Under the pieces are notes generated by a model, which worked only from the letters and a program-made list of their open reading frames with translations, ran no database searches and was not told where the DNA came from. From NCBI GenBank assembly GCA_013399875.1, contig VXAZ01003887.1, forward strand, positions 1,283,855 to 1,347,854: DNA of 64,000 bases, in the 5' to 3' direction. Shown one piece after another: positions 23,401 through 36,827 of the stretch. The DNA comes from Gymnorhina tibicen (Eukaryota; Chordata; Aves; Passeriformes; Artamidae). Position numbers and translations under genes: made by a program. Positions within the stretch are counted from its first letter, which is position 1. The number at the start of each line of letters is the position of its first letter.

Positions 23401-25639
23401 CCAGACATAACCAGCCAAATCTGGTACTCAATTCAGAAGAAATTTTTTTCCTTGATTAGAAGACACAGGCTTTGATGCATTTTGACCCAGATTAACTGGC
23501 TTCATCAGGCTCCAGGAAAAAGCTGGGCTGAAAAGGGGCTCAGTTAAAATTGCAGCGACATTACCAGGAATCTGCAGGAGGGTCCCAGCAGGGTTTTGGA
23601 TCCAAAGCAGACAGTGCAAAGCTACAGTCAGCTGGCACAGAGGAAGACCATCCTGACTGGCCCTACAACATTCATGATGGGATGAGATACAACCCAAGGC
23701 TCCAGAGTGATTACACAGCCTGCCCCAGCCTCTGTAGACACTTCCCTGGAAAGATATAAGAATAGGGCTTGAAGCAGAATTGGACCCCAGGCAGGAATAA
23801 ATATTCCCCTACCAGTCTTTTCCCATAAAGAGGCAGTGGGGGGAAGAGGGGAATGGACTTTAAATGGTTTTGCAAGAGGAACCCAGATGAAAGCAAATCA
23901 GCTACAACTGAGAAAATCCAATCTACTTAACTGTCCTGCACAGAACTAATTTTGCCTGGTGCAGCTGTGACCTTCACGACCATCAGGTCAGAAGCAGCCT
24001 TACTATCTCCAAATGAAGGTAGAAGATAGTTGTCCCTGAGCAGGCCTCCACAATGTCAGAGAGAAAAGAGCTCTTTTATAAAGCACAGTCTCTGGATCAA
24101 GAGGCATGTTACAGAAAGATTACACTGCAAATCTAATCCCCTATCCCTAATGCTCAACAATCTGATACATGAACCCACCTTTCATCAAAGAGCTGGCGAT
24201 TGCAGTATTGGGCAATCTGAGAAATGGGTAGGGAATGGGGCTGCCAGCTGTGTCAGCCAGCTCAGGCACAGGTGGATAGCCATGCCAGCTCCTCCTGGTA
24301 AGGAGTCCTTACACACATGTTCATCCAGGTACACAATGCAGCACATCTGGTCAATGAGTTTAAAATTTTTAAAAATATTTTTAATGTTTTCCATAATGCT
24401 GGTACAAACCATCTCCTGATCATCTTGTCTGCAGTTATTTGCAGAATGACCATCAAATCCGACTGCTTTCAGTCTTTATGGTGCAAACTGACTTTTGACA
24501 ACCTCATTCACTCCTCCCAGACAGGGGGGCACAGCACAGGCCAGCTACAGAAAGAGTCAAATATCTATTAACCTTTTCTACCCAAAAGGCAGGCCCACAC
24601 AAAAGGTGGCTGTGCATGTCCCACCTGCACAAGGCAGAGGTCCTGGTCAAGGGAGCCAAGTGACTTTACCAGATTATGTTGGCCAGTCAGTGCTGCCCAA
24701 CTGGGGATGTATTATTAACACACGCTACTGGTGTCACTCCTCACCTTCCAATAGGCACCATGCAGGGCTAGGTGGTGAGGCTATAATGTTTCCACTTCTA
24801 AACTCAACAGCCAGGAGAAAAAGGATCTTATTTTCATAATCTTAAATCAGGAATAAGCTCAAAACAAGACAATATAGAAACATTGCTTTGAAATCAGAAT
24901 CAGGCACATAAGTTACAAGAAGCTGCTTTAAAGTACTCAGAGCACATGGCCTAAAAAAATGTTTAGTGGCTGTGTCTTCCCTGTAGGAGTGATCTCAGCG
25001 TGCACAGAAACTACCTGTCACAGACCAATGGTTTTTAACCAGTGAAAATATTGTTATATACTGTGAACCCCATTTAAGTATCTGCAAATAGTAATGGGAG
25101 AAGTAAACCTCTTGTCAGGAGGTATAAGTTTGCTATACGAGGAACCCTCATCACCAGTAAAAATTTTTAAGTGGTCCACAGTGGTAAGAGGTGTAAAACC
25201 ACTGCTGGAGATGCCTCTATAATTGGCTATGGAACAGAGATTGACACATATCTCTGCAGCTGAAAAATTCATTGGGATGTTGATAAAATAATTTGGCCAA
25301 AGGGAGAAACATGCCAAAAAAGTTTCATCTTATTTTAGTCATTCAGTTCCTATCACTGTAATAGAAATAAAAAGCAGAGTCGATCGCACGCTCCATGCCC
25401 ACACAGCACATGTAAGCACAGTGCTCACCACCAGCAGTGCTAGGATAGCCGTGACCTTTTTTGTTATCACAACTCATTCTTATCACACCATTTGTTACCA
25501 TACGCTCTTTTTGCAGGAGCCTGCACTCCTGCTCTCTGAACATGAATCCCAGACTGTCATCCTGAGAGAGCTGGGCACCTCCAAATCACGTATCTCCTGG
25601 CTTTGCCAAGAGATGTGTGGTAACGGATAGCTGGAGGTG
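20422..25639. other. Non-coding interval
   Basis: The block 20540-20660 is AT-rich with a TAATTAG core and no visible repeat, so it could be a conserved element. The rest holds only chance frames; the longest is 160 codons at 20994-21476, with a 145-codon frame antisense to it over the same bases. No transposon family was recognised in 21.5-25.6 kb. Confidence 0.45.
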
Positions 25640-25812
25640 AAAGCTGAACTGATTAACACTAGCACTAATTTACCAATGGAATGAACTACTACGGGAAGCA
25701 GCGATCTACATCTTGTCACCTCCGACATGTCAGGATCCAAATGCAGACAGCATTTAATACAAGACCAGTTACTGGGTGTACTTCTCATCTGTACTATATA
25801 GGGTGTGATGCT
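25640..25812 (+). repeat. Decayed CR1-like LINE 3' end
   Basis: AATTTACCAATGGAATGAAC, then CTACATCTTGTCACC, a later GACCAGTTACTGGGTG, and finally CTGTACTATATAGGGTGTGA. These follow in order the 3' end of old amniote CR1-type LINEs ('aatttaccaagggaggtagtgg', 'tccatcactt', 'gttactgggtgaaattctatggcctgt'). There are many substitutions and no open frame. Confidence 0.45.
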
Positions 25813-26784
25813 CCCTAGCATAATGAGAGCTTCTCCACTTCAGATCTGGGACTCCGTGACTCCTTGTCCACATACCCACCAGACTGACTGAAGTGCTTGT
25901 TTTATGACATACAAGAGATGTGAACCATTTTTGGACTTTTTCCAAATCAGCAAACTTTTTTTTCCTCTAGCAATCTCCAGTCTGGAATTCCTCTGCTTCT
26001 GTTGGAGGAGTTCTTGGTGACTCACATGTGGATTGGGAGCTTTCTCAGCCCACAGCTGAAGGCAAGGGTGTTAAATATTTAATAAAGAGACAGCTTTTCT
26101 CCCAAATGTTTTTGATAAATAGCTGCTAAGAGAAACCAAAATACAAAAGGGTTTTAGCTGCTGGAACAAAATATCTTTTTCCCTTTCCAACAACCCAGCT
26201 GCCCTCACCTGGGTTCTCTCCCTGGTGCTCACAGCTGTCCCCAGCTCCCACTGCTGGCCCATGCCTGCACTCAGGAGGGAACCACACTTCAGCCAGCCTC
26301 CTGCAGCCTTACCCATCCTGCAGCTAGGCTCAGCTTCAGCCACTCCAACTAGGAGGAGGAGGAATAGTAAAAGTAGTAGAAGTTTTAGCTGTAGTCTAAA
26401 AGCTGCTCTGGCCTCAGAAGTGTGGTGCTCCTGGCTGGGCCCAGCTGGTGCTAACAGCTGTTAAGCAGCAGAGATGGTAACAGTGGCAGGGTGTTCAGGG
26501 AGTTTTACCCTCTAACTGTTGCCACATAGCAAGGCACGGGAGACATGCACCCTCACATGGTCTGACTGGTTTTTAGTAACAGGAAAGCAGTGAACATTCA
26601 AGAATTACTACTTTTAATGTCCAATTCATTATCAGTATTAAGGAAGTAACTGGACCTTCTTATGTCCATGTTTTCCAACACCTAATTATCTGCTAACATT
26701 ATTCTGTATGACTATTATTGTGACTACGTTCTTTATTTCCTTTCCATAATTTCTACCTAGTTAAAATACTGCAATCTGGAATGC

Positions 26785-26807
26785 AAAAAAAAAAAAAAGA
26801 AAGAAAG
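26785..26807 (+). repeat. Poly(A) run with AAAG repeats
   Basis: Fourteen A residues followed by GAAAGAAAG. Confidence 0.9.
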
Positions 26808-27817
26808 GATCACATTCTTGGACAGTGAATTATAAACTCTGTTTGGTATCTGCCTACAGACACAGCAGGATGAAATCCCTATTTAAGCATCAAACAGGAT
26901 TTATTTAGGCATTCTGTTATCTCTCTTGAAGTATCAAAACAGCACATACCACTGTGCTGCTAAACCCTATCAGAGTTCCTGCCATATAGGGGTGATAAGA
27001 GGTATAGACACTGGGTCAGGATTTGGCCACTGCTAAGCTGAAAGAGAGAAATGTGCTTTCTCTGTGGCTGTCCTCTAGTTTCATCCTCTGCTTTCAACTT
27101 GAGGGTACACACAATCATCCTCAGTGTTATGTGTAGCAGCTGATGATCTCCACGACCCTGGACTTTTTAATAAAAGTCCTGAAGGTGGTTTGCACCAAGC
27201 CATCCACAGCACCAACTTCTACCTCACCGGTTCATTTGCTGGGAATGTGAAAACTGATGAATTTCAACTTGTGCAGCCATGAGCAAGGACCTGTCAGTAG
27301 GAAACCCTGGGCTTCAGGCTGGACTGCACCTGAAACGTGTTGTTATAAAGGTTACCTCTGGCATTTGTCATCCGCAGGGTGACAGGCAGGACTCGTCTGC
27401 TTTGGTGAACCTTCTTCCAAGCCAGTGGCACTGCACGGATGCAATCAGCATGTCCTGCATTGTTCCAAAGCTGTCAACATCTGTCAGGAATAGTAAATTT
27501 TACTTTATCTTGTTTAAGTGGAATGGGTTTCCATAAAAAATTATGTAAATAACGCTAAGAATAATAAAGAAAATTAGTTTAAACAGCATGGCAGCAAGTA
27601 GCCACAGTTCTTACAGGGACTGGACAAGCACCACAGCACCACACTGCCACCAGCTGCAGCCCCAGCCCTGCCCTCCACGGAAGGAGGGTGAACTGGAGAA
27701 GAAGGCTGCATGGCTGTACAATAAGGTAAATTGCAGGACAGGACCTATAAATATAATAACACTTCCTACTGGAAGTTCCTCACATTTTAAGACTGAAACT
27801 TCATGCAAACCTGAGCC

Positions 27818-27833
27818 AAAAAAAAAAAAAAAA
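27818..27833 (+). repeat. Poly(A) tract
   Basis: Sixteen consecutive A residues. The upstream 120 bp do not resemble a processed transcript that I recognise. Confidence 0.9.
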
Positions 27834-28451
27834 GCCTATTACTGATACAAACCAAACAGAGGAATAACTCAGAAACAGAAAGCAGAAGTCAATGTCTGCC
27901 TTTCACTGTACCTCACATAAATACACAGTGCTTTCTATCCACTTCGATGGCCACTTCAAACAAATCAAGCTCTTTGAGATATTTCACTAGGCTAAATCAC
28001 AAATTCTGATTTTGCTTATGCCTTGCTTCTGCTGCCTAGAGTCTCCCCATCTTGTTTCAGTACAACATGTAACTGCAAGCAGAATGGGACCAGCCTTTCT
28101 TGCCCCATGGTGAGCACTAGCACTGAGTGGGTCAGCAAAGATGGTCTCTCTAAAAAGAGAGGTGGGCTCTTGCCCATCAGAAACCAGCAGACAGTAGCTA
28201 AACATCTGCAGTTATAATCATGGGAACAGTTAACATGCCACATACATGTGCAATTCCTTATATTTGAGGATCAGTATGTATGAATGGTTCACCTTTCTAT
28301 AACCTCTCCAAAGACTAAAATAACAGAATTTCCCCTCCCTGCCCCCCTCCCGCCAAATCTCTAATTTTTGTCCACTTGACTCAGAGAAGGAGACTTTGCT
28401 TGCACTATCTTCAAATATTAATAGTGAACTGCCAAGGCACATTTCTTACTG

Positions 28452-28495
28452 TGATGCACTTGTAAAGCTCTGAGTAATTCCCACTGGCATTAATG
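28452..28495. repeat. Possible ancient palindromic repeat, copy 3
   Basis: AAGCTCTGAGTAATTCCCAC followed by TGGCATTAATGAGAATGGC resembles the central part of the old amniote palindromic family. It is short and diverged. Confidence 0.3.
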
Positions 28496-29728
28496 AGAAT
28501 GGCTTATATAAATCTCTTTGCCTCATCCCATAATCACGATCATGGCTTTAAAGAGGGCGATACGCAATTTCTGTGTCTCCCCACTACAGGACAGGAGAGT
28601 TCCCATATTCAAGTTCTCTGTACATCCCAGGGCAGCCAGGCTACACCAGTCAAACACCACATTAGGGCATCACCCCACACCTGTACCCCTCATGGAGCTA
28701 AACTGCAATCACTTTCCTAAGGAAAGTATTTTCCTTGCCTGGATGTACATTGTTTGAGCCTGATGCCACACTGTTTGAGCCATTCTGAGCAGGTGGTTCT
28801 GCTTTGGGAATTTAAATTCCTGTTGGAAGGAAGAGCACAAAAATGCTTATTTTTGTTTACTGTAACATCTCATTATAGCAGTTACCACTATTATAATTTC
28901 ATGGCCCCTTTTCCTTCCAGGAGAGCTTAGAGGGCTTTTCTGGCAAAGGAAAACCTTCCATCTCACAGTGACTACCTTAACTCAAAGTGTTCATCTGAGG
29001 GCAGTTCAAAGAGGGGAGACAGAGTTTGGTACCAGCAGGTGAGTTCCCATATCTCCAGGGCTTGTGGGAGCAGCTGTCTCCTTCCCCACCCAGAGAACTT
29101 CCTCAAGCCATCCTGGCAAGCCTCTTTGAGGGCAAGTTTTCCCCAGTATCATTGGGATGCTGCAGCTCTGCACTGCCAGGCAGATATGCCTATCTAATTC
29201 TGAAGCAACTCTATTCTTGCACTGCAACAATGCCAGCTCATCCAAGTCCAATTAAACCCCCCAAAGAATGATTCACAGCAAACTGAACCATATTTACTTT
29301 CAGTTCATTATCACACTCGCAACTGGTAATTTCGGAAATTTTATATTCAGAGTTCAGCAGCAGGCTACAGGCTGCACACCTCTTGCTACTGTACACGCCT
29401 GAGAGAGATGTCTTTCTCTTTTCTTCGTCCCCCTCCCTGTTCTGCACCCTTAGAGGGGAATTAAGGCAGCAGAGAACTGTTGTAGGCCACACAGACAAAA
29501 AACCAAACAAACCCCACAGCAGTATTCACACCACAAAAACCTGAGTAACACACGAACCAGAGGAAAAGCCATCTTTAACCTGCTGGACCAGTCCCAGGAT
29601 AAATGTTTGCTCTAGGCAAGGGCAAGACAAGTAGGTTCTTTAGTATTTTTTGTTTAATATCCTTTTAACATGAGCCTGGACTGGTGCAAAATGAGCACAA
29701 CTGCTCAAATGAGTCATACTTCTTTTTT
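28496..29728. other. Non-coding interval, nothing recognised
   Basis: Chance-length frames only. A 26-bp A/C-rich string at 29495-29520 recurs exactly at 31469-31494. Confidence 0.5.
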
Positions 29729-29810
29729 AGGGCCTTGTTCTGGCAAAACTCCCACTGAGCTCAGCAGGGGTTTGGCAGAGTGGGAAATAAGGAGCAGTCC
29801 AGGACCCAGA
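29729..29810. repeat. Ancient amniote palindromic repeat, copy 4
   Basis: GGGCCTTGTTCTGGCAAAAC, then TCCCACTGAGCTCAGCAGGG, then GTTTGGCAG and CAGTCCAGGACCC. The inverted halves (GGGCCTTG with a late AGGACCC, and CAAAACTCCC with GGGGTTTGG) show the palindromic plan. Confidence 0.55.
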
Positions 29811-31444
29811 TCTGTGGGATGGGTACATGAGCGCAGGGCAGCATTTGATTAAATACATTCAAGTTCTAAAACCTGTGAATATTTGTAATCTTCACAAATG
29901 GCAAAACAATACAATTCAAACCAAAATGCTCAGAGACAAGACAAAACTGGTGCTGAGATGCCAGATTGCATCGTTATCAGTTCTTAAAGCTCATGGTACC
30001 TTAAGTGCATTTAAAGGATCATAACTATTACAGCCCAATTACCACTGGAACCCCAGAGCAGGTGCACTCATCTAAACCAAAGCCTCAGAGAAAGCAATTC
30101 AAACTGAAATTGCTACAGGATTTTCAAAGTGTGAAAGGGACTTGTTGAGAGTAATTAAAGGCTCCAGGATGCAAAATAAAAAGGACATATCCTATCCAGA
30201 CACACAGGAAAGAAAGCACCATCTCCAGATACTCAATGCAGGACGTGAGCTCCCCAGCAGCCGAGTGGGCACCCACAGAGGGCCAGAGCAGCCAGGCCAG
30301 TGGGGTAAGCAGGGGAATCTGTCTGCGTGAACCCTGCTTGATACCATGCAGTTATCATGGATGCAATTAATGTGACAATTACTGGCTAATGTGCATGCTA
30401 TCTCCAGGTAAACATGGTCTCCACCATAGGTTGGCATGGCCAAGGGAAGACCTCAGCAGGCAAAGCAGGGTGGTGTCTGGTAGAGAGATCACAGCCACAA
30501 ATTTAGGGTAAGACACTTTGCTGTTACCAGCTGAAAGCACCACAAAGTTTTGGGGAATGCAGAAACCAGCAGCAGAACAAAACATACAGCAGTGCTGAGT
30601 CACACACTAAACTGGAGTCCAAAAGAACCCAAACAACACCCCCCCAAGCAAAGACAGAAAATAGAATATAACAAAGAAAGGCAATAGAAAGGAACAGGCT
30701 TCCCGAGATGTGCTGCAGGTTCAGGTAGGATCCAAACTCCACCCTGGGAGATACTCCCCGTGGCAGATCTTTATCTGAAGAAGAAATGCAGGATTGCTAA
30801 TTGGGTAATGATACTTCTAATCTTTCCTCTGTTAAAGAAGTACTGCTGTAGGATGGTCTCAGGCTCTGGCTATCTCTGAAGGGAAAAAAAGCCATGCAAG
30901 TCGGAAGACTAGCACTTCCAAGGTTATTCTGAGGCGACTGTGCTTGAATTCCAGGGTACAGCTGGCAGGGAAGAGCTCCAAGGAGCAGAGGAGTAGCAAG
31001 GTGGTATCCATCAGGACTCTGGGGCATTGCACACCAAATGTTCTCCGCTTTGGGTCACACCATAGGAACTACGGCCTTGGTCCCCTTCCCTGCCCCAGGA
31101 GCCACAGCTAGGAAAGAGAGCCAAGGAAACCACGGGCAAAACCAGCATTTCACATATTTCCCCCCTTTTCAAGAGCCTGTCACATGCTGTCTTGGGATTT
31201 TCACAGTCCACAATGATGCGTGGGCACTCCAGCTTAATCCCAAAAGTCGAAAAGAAACTTAAGCATTGGAATAAATAAATAGCAATGCTACCCTGCAGAG
31301 GGTATTAAAGCATTAATTTCAACAGACAGATGGTGTGGAGGGAGAAGGGCTATGTACAGAAGAGTGGAACCAGGAGCTGGATGTGAATTCTTGACCCTGA
31401 CATTTCTATACAGTGAAGTATCTCTCCTTCCCATTGAAAATGAA
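29811..31444. other. Non-coding interval, nothing recognised
   Basis: Only frames of 90 codons or fewer and no repeat family. A 7-bp C run lies at about 30640. Confidence 0.5.
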
Positions 31445-31562
31445 GAAAAAACCCAAAACAACAAACAAACAAAAAACCAAACAAACCCCACAGCCCACAA
31501 AAAACCCCAAAACATAAAAAACCCAAACAAACAAACCCACAAAAAAGCCCCAAAACCCACCT
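31445..31562 (+). repeat. A/C-rich low-complexity tract
   Basis: About 118 bp made almost wholly of A and C in AAAC, AAACC and AAACCCC units. The plus strand is nearly free of G and T. It explains the glycine/phenylalanine/cysteine/leucine-rich minus-strand frames across it, which are artefacts. Confidence 0.9.
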
Positions 31563-34089
31563 TGCACCTTCATTTGTAGCAGTAACAGGGCTAGAAGAGT
31601 GGTACCACTGATGAGCAGGAGCCCAAGGTTTGCCACAAGCTGATAAACAAGATCTTTCAGAGGAGGTGCTGCACTAGTAGGTTGTTACCTACTATCCAAA
31701 CCCACCCAAAAGCCCCCGCTGTGTTTTTCCAGCCCTGCACCTCTGGTGGTGCCATGCTCCAGGGCGGAATGCCAGGGCCCAAGGTGCTAAGCAGGAAGGG
31801 GCAGCGCACCCAGCATCCTCTCTTTCTCCTAAGGACCAGCTGAGTTCATGTGCCATCTGACCAGACAAAACACAGCAGCAAGGAAAAATTATGGGCACAT
31901 GCCTAGATCTCTGACTGCCATAAATTTGTAACTTTATTGCAGAAATATGTCACAACAGTGATCTGCTTGCGGCTCTTCCATATTGGGGCACAATCCCATC
32001 AGATCTCAAAACCCAAAGGAGGCAGCACAGGGCACAAGCAGGAGGTGTGTGTCCTGCCTCCAGCACTCACCTCCCACACTGGCCTCAATCCTGCACCCCA
32101 AAACCAGGTCAGGGGGCTAGTGTGCATGAGGATGCATTGCCCAAGTGAGGTCCTCTGCACAAGGCAGCTGCCTTTTCCACCACCTTGTCTGCCTCATACC
32201 CTGGCTCATACACCAGAGGTCGTGCTACTCCCATGGCACTGCTTTTCCCTGGTCTCCCATGTCTCCTCCTCTCCCTGCAGCCCCCTGGCCCCGAGAAGAC
32301 AGGGCAGTGCTCGTGCCAGCCTGGGAGTAGTGGGGAGTTGAAAACTAGTTTTGCCAACACTGCTGAAATAACTGGATTCATCTCTGGGCATATGGTGGTA
32401 TCTTCAGGGAGAAAGGAAGCCACTGCTGGCCTCCTTGCCAAATTCCTAGTATTTATGGAGTATTTACATGTTGTGCATCTCAGGTTTCTCTTCTCCCTCT
32501 GGCTGCTTGCTGTGGCAGGATGACGCAGCCCAGCCAGCGGGGGCCAAAGATATCCTGCCCACAGCCCTTGTCATGCTAACTACAGACAGCCAGTTTTAGC
32601 CATCTCAACCTACAACAGTTTTCTCCCAGATTTAAGCAGAATAGCCAACAGAAATTAGCTACTTTTAATACATCCATAAAACACCACAGCCTCCCCTTTG
32701 AGACCACAACAGAGTCCAAGGAGAGCTAAGGAGAGAAAGAGCCCACCACAGAGATGGGTTTCTCATCCCTGTTCAGAGATTGCTCTGAAGAACTGTGAAG
32801 GACACAAGCATGAAAGCATAGGTAAGTATTTTTAACATAGGACAGATGTTTTCCAAGAGGTGCCAGCTTCACTTTTTAAGTGAGCAGGGAAAATCCACCA
32901 GCCAAATGACCTCTTGGTGCTGGATAGCCCCCACTTCCACTAAAAAAATGTATCACCCTCGCTCTTAGAAAGGAAGCAGAAAAGATAAAAACAAAACTGA
33001 GTAGACAAAACTCACTGATTGCCGGGGCCCAGAGGCTGGGGAACCAGCAGAGATTTCTTACAGATCCTAACCTCGATTTGGGCTTCACCTGAAGAAGGAT
33101 TTGCCCAGCCACCCCATGCGGTGGCTTGAGCCCCAGCAGGAAGGGGCTGCGCAGGCCGGAAGGCAGCCTAAAGGAACTGCAGCTGATGCCAACCAGGAGG
33201 AAGGCTCAGCTTCAGCAACACAACCCTTGACTTCCTTTGAGGTGATGTTCACACAAAGAGATTGGTTATACTGTAAAATTATTCTTCCCTCCCAACTTGC
33301 AGCCCTGTGTTGAAACACAAACATTGAAAATAACACTCTGAAATGCTCAAAACCTCAAGCGAGGCACAAGCAGCCTCTGGCATCATCAGATGAAGAACCA
33401 TGACCACAGGTCGCTCCACGGGAAGACAATGAGAAGCCAGCAAGCACATGACGCCTGGAGGCACCTCCTCAACCTGAAGCTCCCTGTGTGAGCCGCTGTC
33501 AGCCACAGACTCCATCTGCCCGGCTGTCCATCCCCAGGACCCAGACCCGTTCCAGAGCCACGGTTCCAGACATAAAGACATCACAGCTTAGTACCTTCCA
33601 GACAAAATGAACACAGCCATGTTGATGTAACCATTGGCAAGCACAACTACATTTACTTTGAACTGAAAAAAATCACTTGCATTCCCAAACTGAAGCCAAG
33701 AACAATTTTGCCAATATATCCAGAAAAGGGATAGTCTTATGTCTCCCAGATATTTCCAGAAGATATTATGGAGGCATTGGATCTCTATTAAAGTGTGACA
33801 ACAGCATAAAAATATATCACAATGATAGAAATAGATCTTCCCAATAGTATGTTTTTGAAAAGAAGCCAGCTGGCATACAAATAGGTGATGTATTGAACAG
33901 GTTACAAACAAATACATGTTCTAGCAAAAATGTTTGCAACTTTTTCCACTGAGCATTTAAAATATATTGACAGCAATAATTACAATGTTCTTTGAATACT
34001 CAACAAAGAGACGGCAGCATTTCAAAAAATCCACTTTCCAAAGACTGCATGTAAGTCTGTGTGCCAGTAAGTTATGTTGGAGCAACAAC

Positions 34090-34202
34090 TACATATTTTT
34101 TCATATATATACACACTTACAATAAGTATGTATTAATTTATATTCATAAATACATATACTTTATACATGTATTTTATATACACATAAAATACACATATAT
34201 AG
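34090..34202. repeat. TA/ATAC-rich low-complexity tract
   Basis: Imperfect TATA, ATAC and ATGTAT repeats, almost free of G+C. Probably a decayed dinucleotide microsatellite. Confidence 0.7.
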
Positions 34203-35061
34203 AAACAAGTCTTATTTAAAGTTAAGAAGTAGAATTCTATAATGTCAGAAATAAAACAAACTGCAGATTAAATTCAAAAGTCATGAATCTGCCTGACGTA
34301 AGAATGGAAAAATCTTCTGCTCCAGGCCTTTCTTTTGCACTAAAATCTGCACATGGTCTGTGGTACCAGTTTGGTTTAAATTTTCACTAATTGTTTTCAC
34401 AAATTGCATTTCACTCTTGCTATCACAATCTGAAGATCAAGCTGGCTGACACAGGTGATGGGAAGTTAGTGAAGAACTACCTCTCCCAAGCTCCTTTCAG
34501 CAGGGTGGCGGCGGAGACTTCAAAGCTCCATGAAGCCTCCACATTCACAGGGCAGCTCGTATAGTTCAGTAAATAGATTAAAACTTCTTTATGTATTTCC
34601 TTTCATTTCAGTCACAGCCCAGAAGAAAGTGTCTTTTCCAACACAAAATCTTCTAAATCACCAGAGGGAATTCCAGCAAAACAACTTTTTTTTTTCCCAG
34701 ACATGTTTTTCCTTATCTTCAATTCACAGTAATCCTCAGCTTCCCAAATAGAATCAAAAGTTATTCTTAGGAGTCTTCATGAACTACTCATAGATGCCTT
34801 CAGGTACTGATCCCTCTTTCCATCACAGACCCACTCCTGCCCAGTTCTCCCTGTCCCCTCCCTCATCTGTAGGCTGACTGAGGAAAGAGAGGGAGATAGG
34901 GCAGCTTCAGCCTCCAGCCAGTCTCAGCGTCAAGTAACCCTCACCCATGCAGATCCAACACTCTCCCACCTATATGAGGGCATGGCTACTTTGCGTCCAC
35001 CCCCAGCTGGGATGGTGGAGGTTTCAGATGTGCACTGTGCAAAAGAGGGACTAGCACTGTG

Positions 35062-35269
35062 TCTCTTCCTTGCAGCAGATCTCCAGGGAACACACAGATG
35101 AAATACAAAACTTCCCCCCCACCTGGGTTTAATTCCAACCTCTGCAATATCCTACAGCCAACAGAAATAGCCTAGAAACTGCTAAATTCTAGCATGGGTA
35201 CTACAGACTTCTCTGGAGCAGGGAAAATGATATAGGCAGCCCCTCTTTCTCTTCCTTGCAGCAGATCTC
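35062..35269 (+). repeat. 22-bp direct repeat separated by 164 bp
   Basis: An identical 22-bp string beginning TCTCTTCCTTGCAGCAG occurs at 35062-35083 and 35248-35269, a period of 186 bp. The DNA upstream of each copy is only vaguely similar. It could be a decayed tandem duplication. Each copy looks like a splice acceptor (pyrimidines then TTGCAG), but no exon follows. Confidence 0.6.
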
Positions 35270-36394
35270 TCTGGATGTTCATGACAATCTGCAAATGACT
35301 CAGCAGCATTCACCAGCAAGATCAGCTCTGCCAATTATTCCTATACTTACCTATTAAATTTAAGAAACCCCTGAGAGGCTGAGCGTGTTGCAGACTGGAA
35401 GATGAAATTAATTCACCAAGTAAGAAAAGTTTTTAGGAAACTCTTGCCACAGAGTGCTGACTTGAACCCTCACTGGAGACGGACTGTGGGCTCCACCAGC
35501 GAGAGCAGAATCCTAGCAGATATGTGTATTTTCCACAGTGGAGCATGGCACAATTAGCAGCATTAATGGACAGACTGTTCATTTAATTCAGTTTTTTGTT
35601 CCACAAATAAAGTCCTCTGTCTGTTTTTTATTTGGTTTTATAAATTAACCTCTTTCTTTTCTCATTAAGTAAACAATGAATGAAGGATTACTCTGTGGGA
35701 AAGATGCAAGTGCAAAGGGCAGCGGTTTTATACTGCTGCAGCTATTTCCTTTCATGCTTCCAAATAACTCTGCTCTAGAAGGCAGAAAATCATTGACGTC
35801 TAATCATTTATTTAGTAAGATACACTGTTTTCTTTTAGCTTAGGGAAACTTGTGGCTGGAAAGCTACGCTGAAAGTTGGTCTGTTTATGAATGGCCCCCA
35901 GTCCTTCAAACAGTGGTGGAGAAGCTGTTTGCATGCACTGGACATCAAGCAGTGGTGCAGCACAGGGAAGGACAGACCACAGCCTGGTGCACTTCACTAT
36001 TTAGACCTGAAGTTCCTGTCAGTCTCATCACAGGGTTTTCCATCTTCACTGTACCTCTGGTGCTAGGCAGTCACGCAGCTGAGGATCCCAGAGGGCTGGC
36101 TGAGCCACAGCTAGTTCTGAGGTGGACATTTCCAGGGGACACTTCACTGCTGATTTGTTTGCCTCAAGGGCACATTCTTCTGGTCTAACTGCCTCCCCCA
36201 CTTTCCCTGTATGGGTGGTAAAACAGTCACATGCTGGGATCTTGCTGAGAAAAGCTAAGCTTTACAGCAATAAAACCAGTTTTGGTCCTTCATTTCTCCC
36301 CTTTTCAAGCATAGCAGCAGGTTGACAGAAATGGCCATTCGCCTTTGCTCAGAGCTGGTGAGACAACCTCAGAGCACTGGGTGCAGACACACTG

Positions 36395-36827
36395 AAGTAG
36401 TGGAGTGAGACCTGCAAGACCTGCGGAGGGCTGCTATGGTGAGGGGGCTGCAGGTCCGGACATGCATGGAGAGGCTGAGGGAGCAGGGCTTCTTCAGTCA
36501 AAATAGACAAGGCTCCAGGGACTGCCGTCTACAGCCACCTGGGTATGGGAGGGTGTAAGAGGCTGAGTGGATTTCCCTTGGAGGACTACAGGAACAGGGC
36601 AAGAGACAACAGACACAAGCTGAGCATAGAAAGTTCCAGTTGGATTATGAACAAAAAAAACCCAACAAAACTACAATGAGGGTAGTGAAGTGTTTGAGCA
36701 GACGAGCCAGAGAGGCTGTGAAATCTCCATCTGGGAGCAGCTGGCTTTTGTTGGCCCTTAGCAGGCTGTTGGACCACCAGCAGTCCTTTCCAGTGTAAAT
36801 TATTACTCTGTAATGCTGTGATGCTGC
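36395..36827 (+). repeat. CR1 LINE 3' end, diverged, sense strand
   Basis: The order of CR1 landmarks is clear. GGACATGCATGGAGAGGCTG AGGGAGC comes first, followed by GTCTACAGCCACCTGGGTA and GGGCAAGAGACAACAGACAC. Next come AAGTTCCAGTTGGATTATGA, then GAGAGGCTGTGAAATCTCCATC, and finally a TAATGCTGTGATGCTG end. The last matches the CR1 3' octamer region. The body is frameshifted and has an A-run insertion near 36652. It is a remnant of the C-terminal part of ORF2 plus the 3' UTR, truncated at the 5' end as is usual for CR1. Confidence 0.8.

Larger units (their letters stand above)
25813..28451. other. Non-coding interval with two poly(A) tracts
   Basis: Short frames only. The region 26225-26464 carries GGA/AGT triplet-like runs. 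No gene or retropseudogene could be tied to the poly(A) tracts at 26785 and 27818. Confidence 0.5.
31563..36394. other. Non-coding interval
   Basis: GC-rich at 31.7-32.5 kb, where frames of up to 134 codons overlap on both strands without recognisable domains. AT-rich at 33.6-34.5 kb, with a 109-codon minus frame at 33588-33917 that I cannot assign. No gene is supported. Confidence 0.45.

Noticed and set aside
27588..27833. Possible processed retropseudogene ending in a 16-A tract
   Set aside because: The upstream sequence matches no transcript I recognise and no flanking duplication was found.
31288..31636. Phe/Gly/Leu-rich minus-strand frames that look like membrane proteins
   Set aside because: They are translations of the A/C-rich low-complexity tract.
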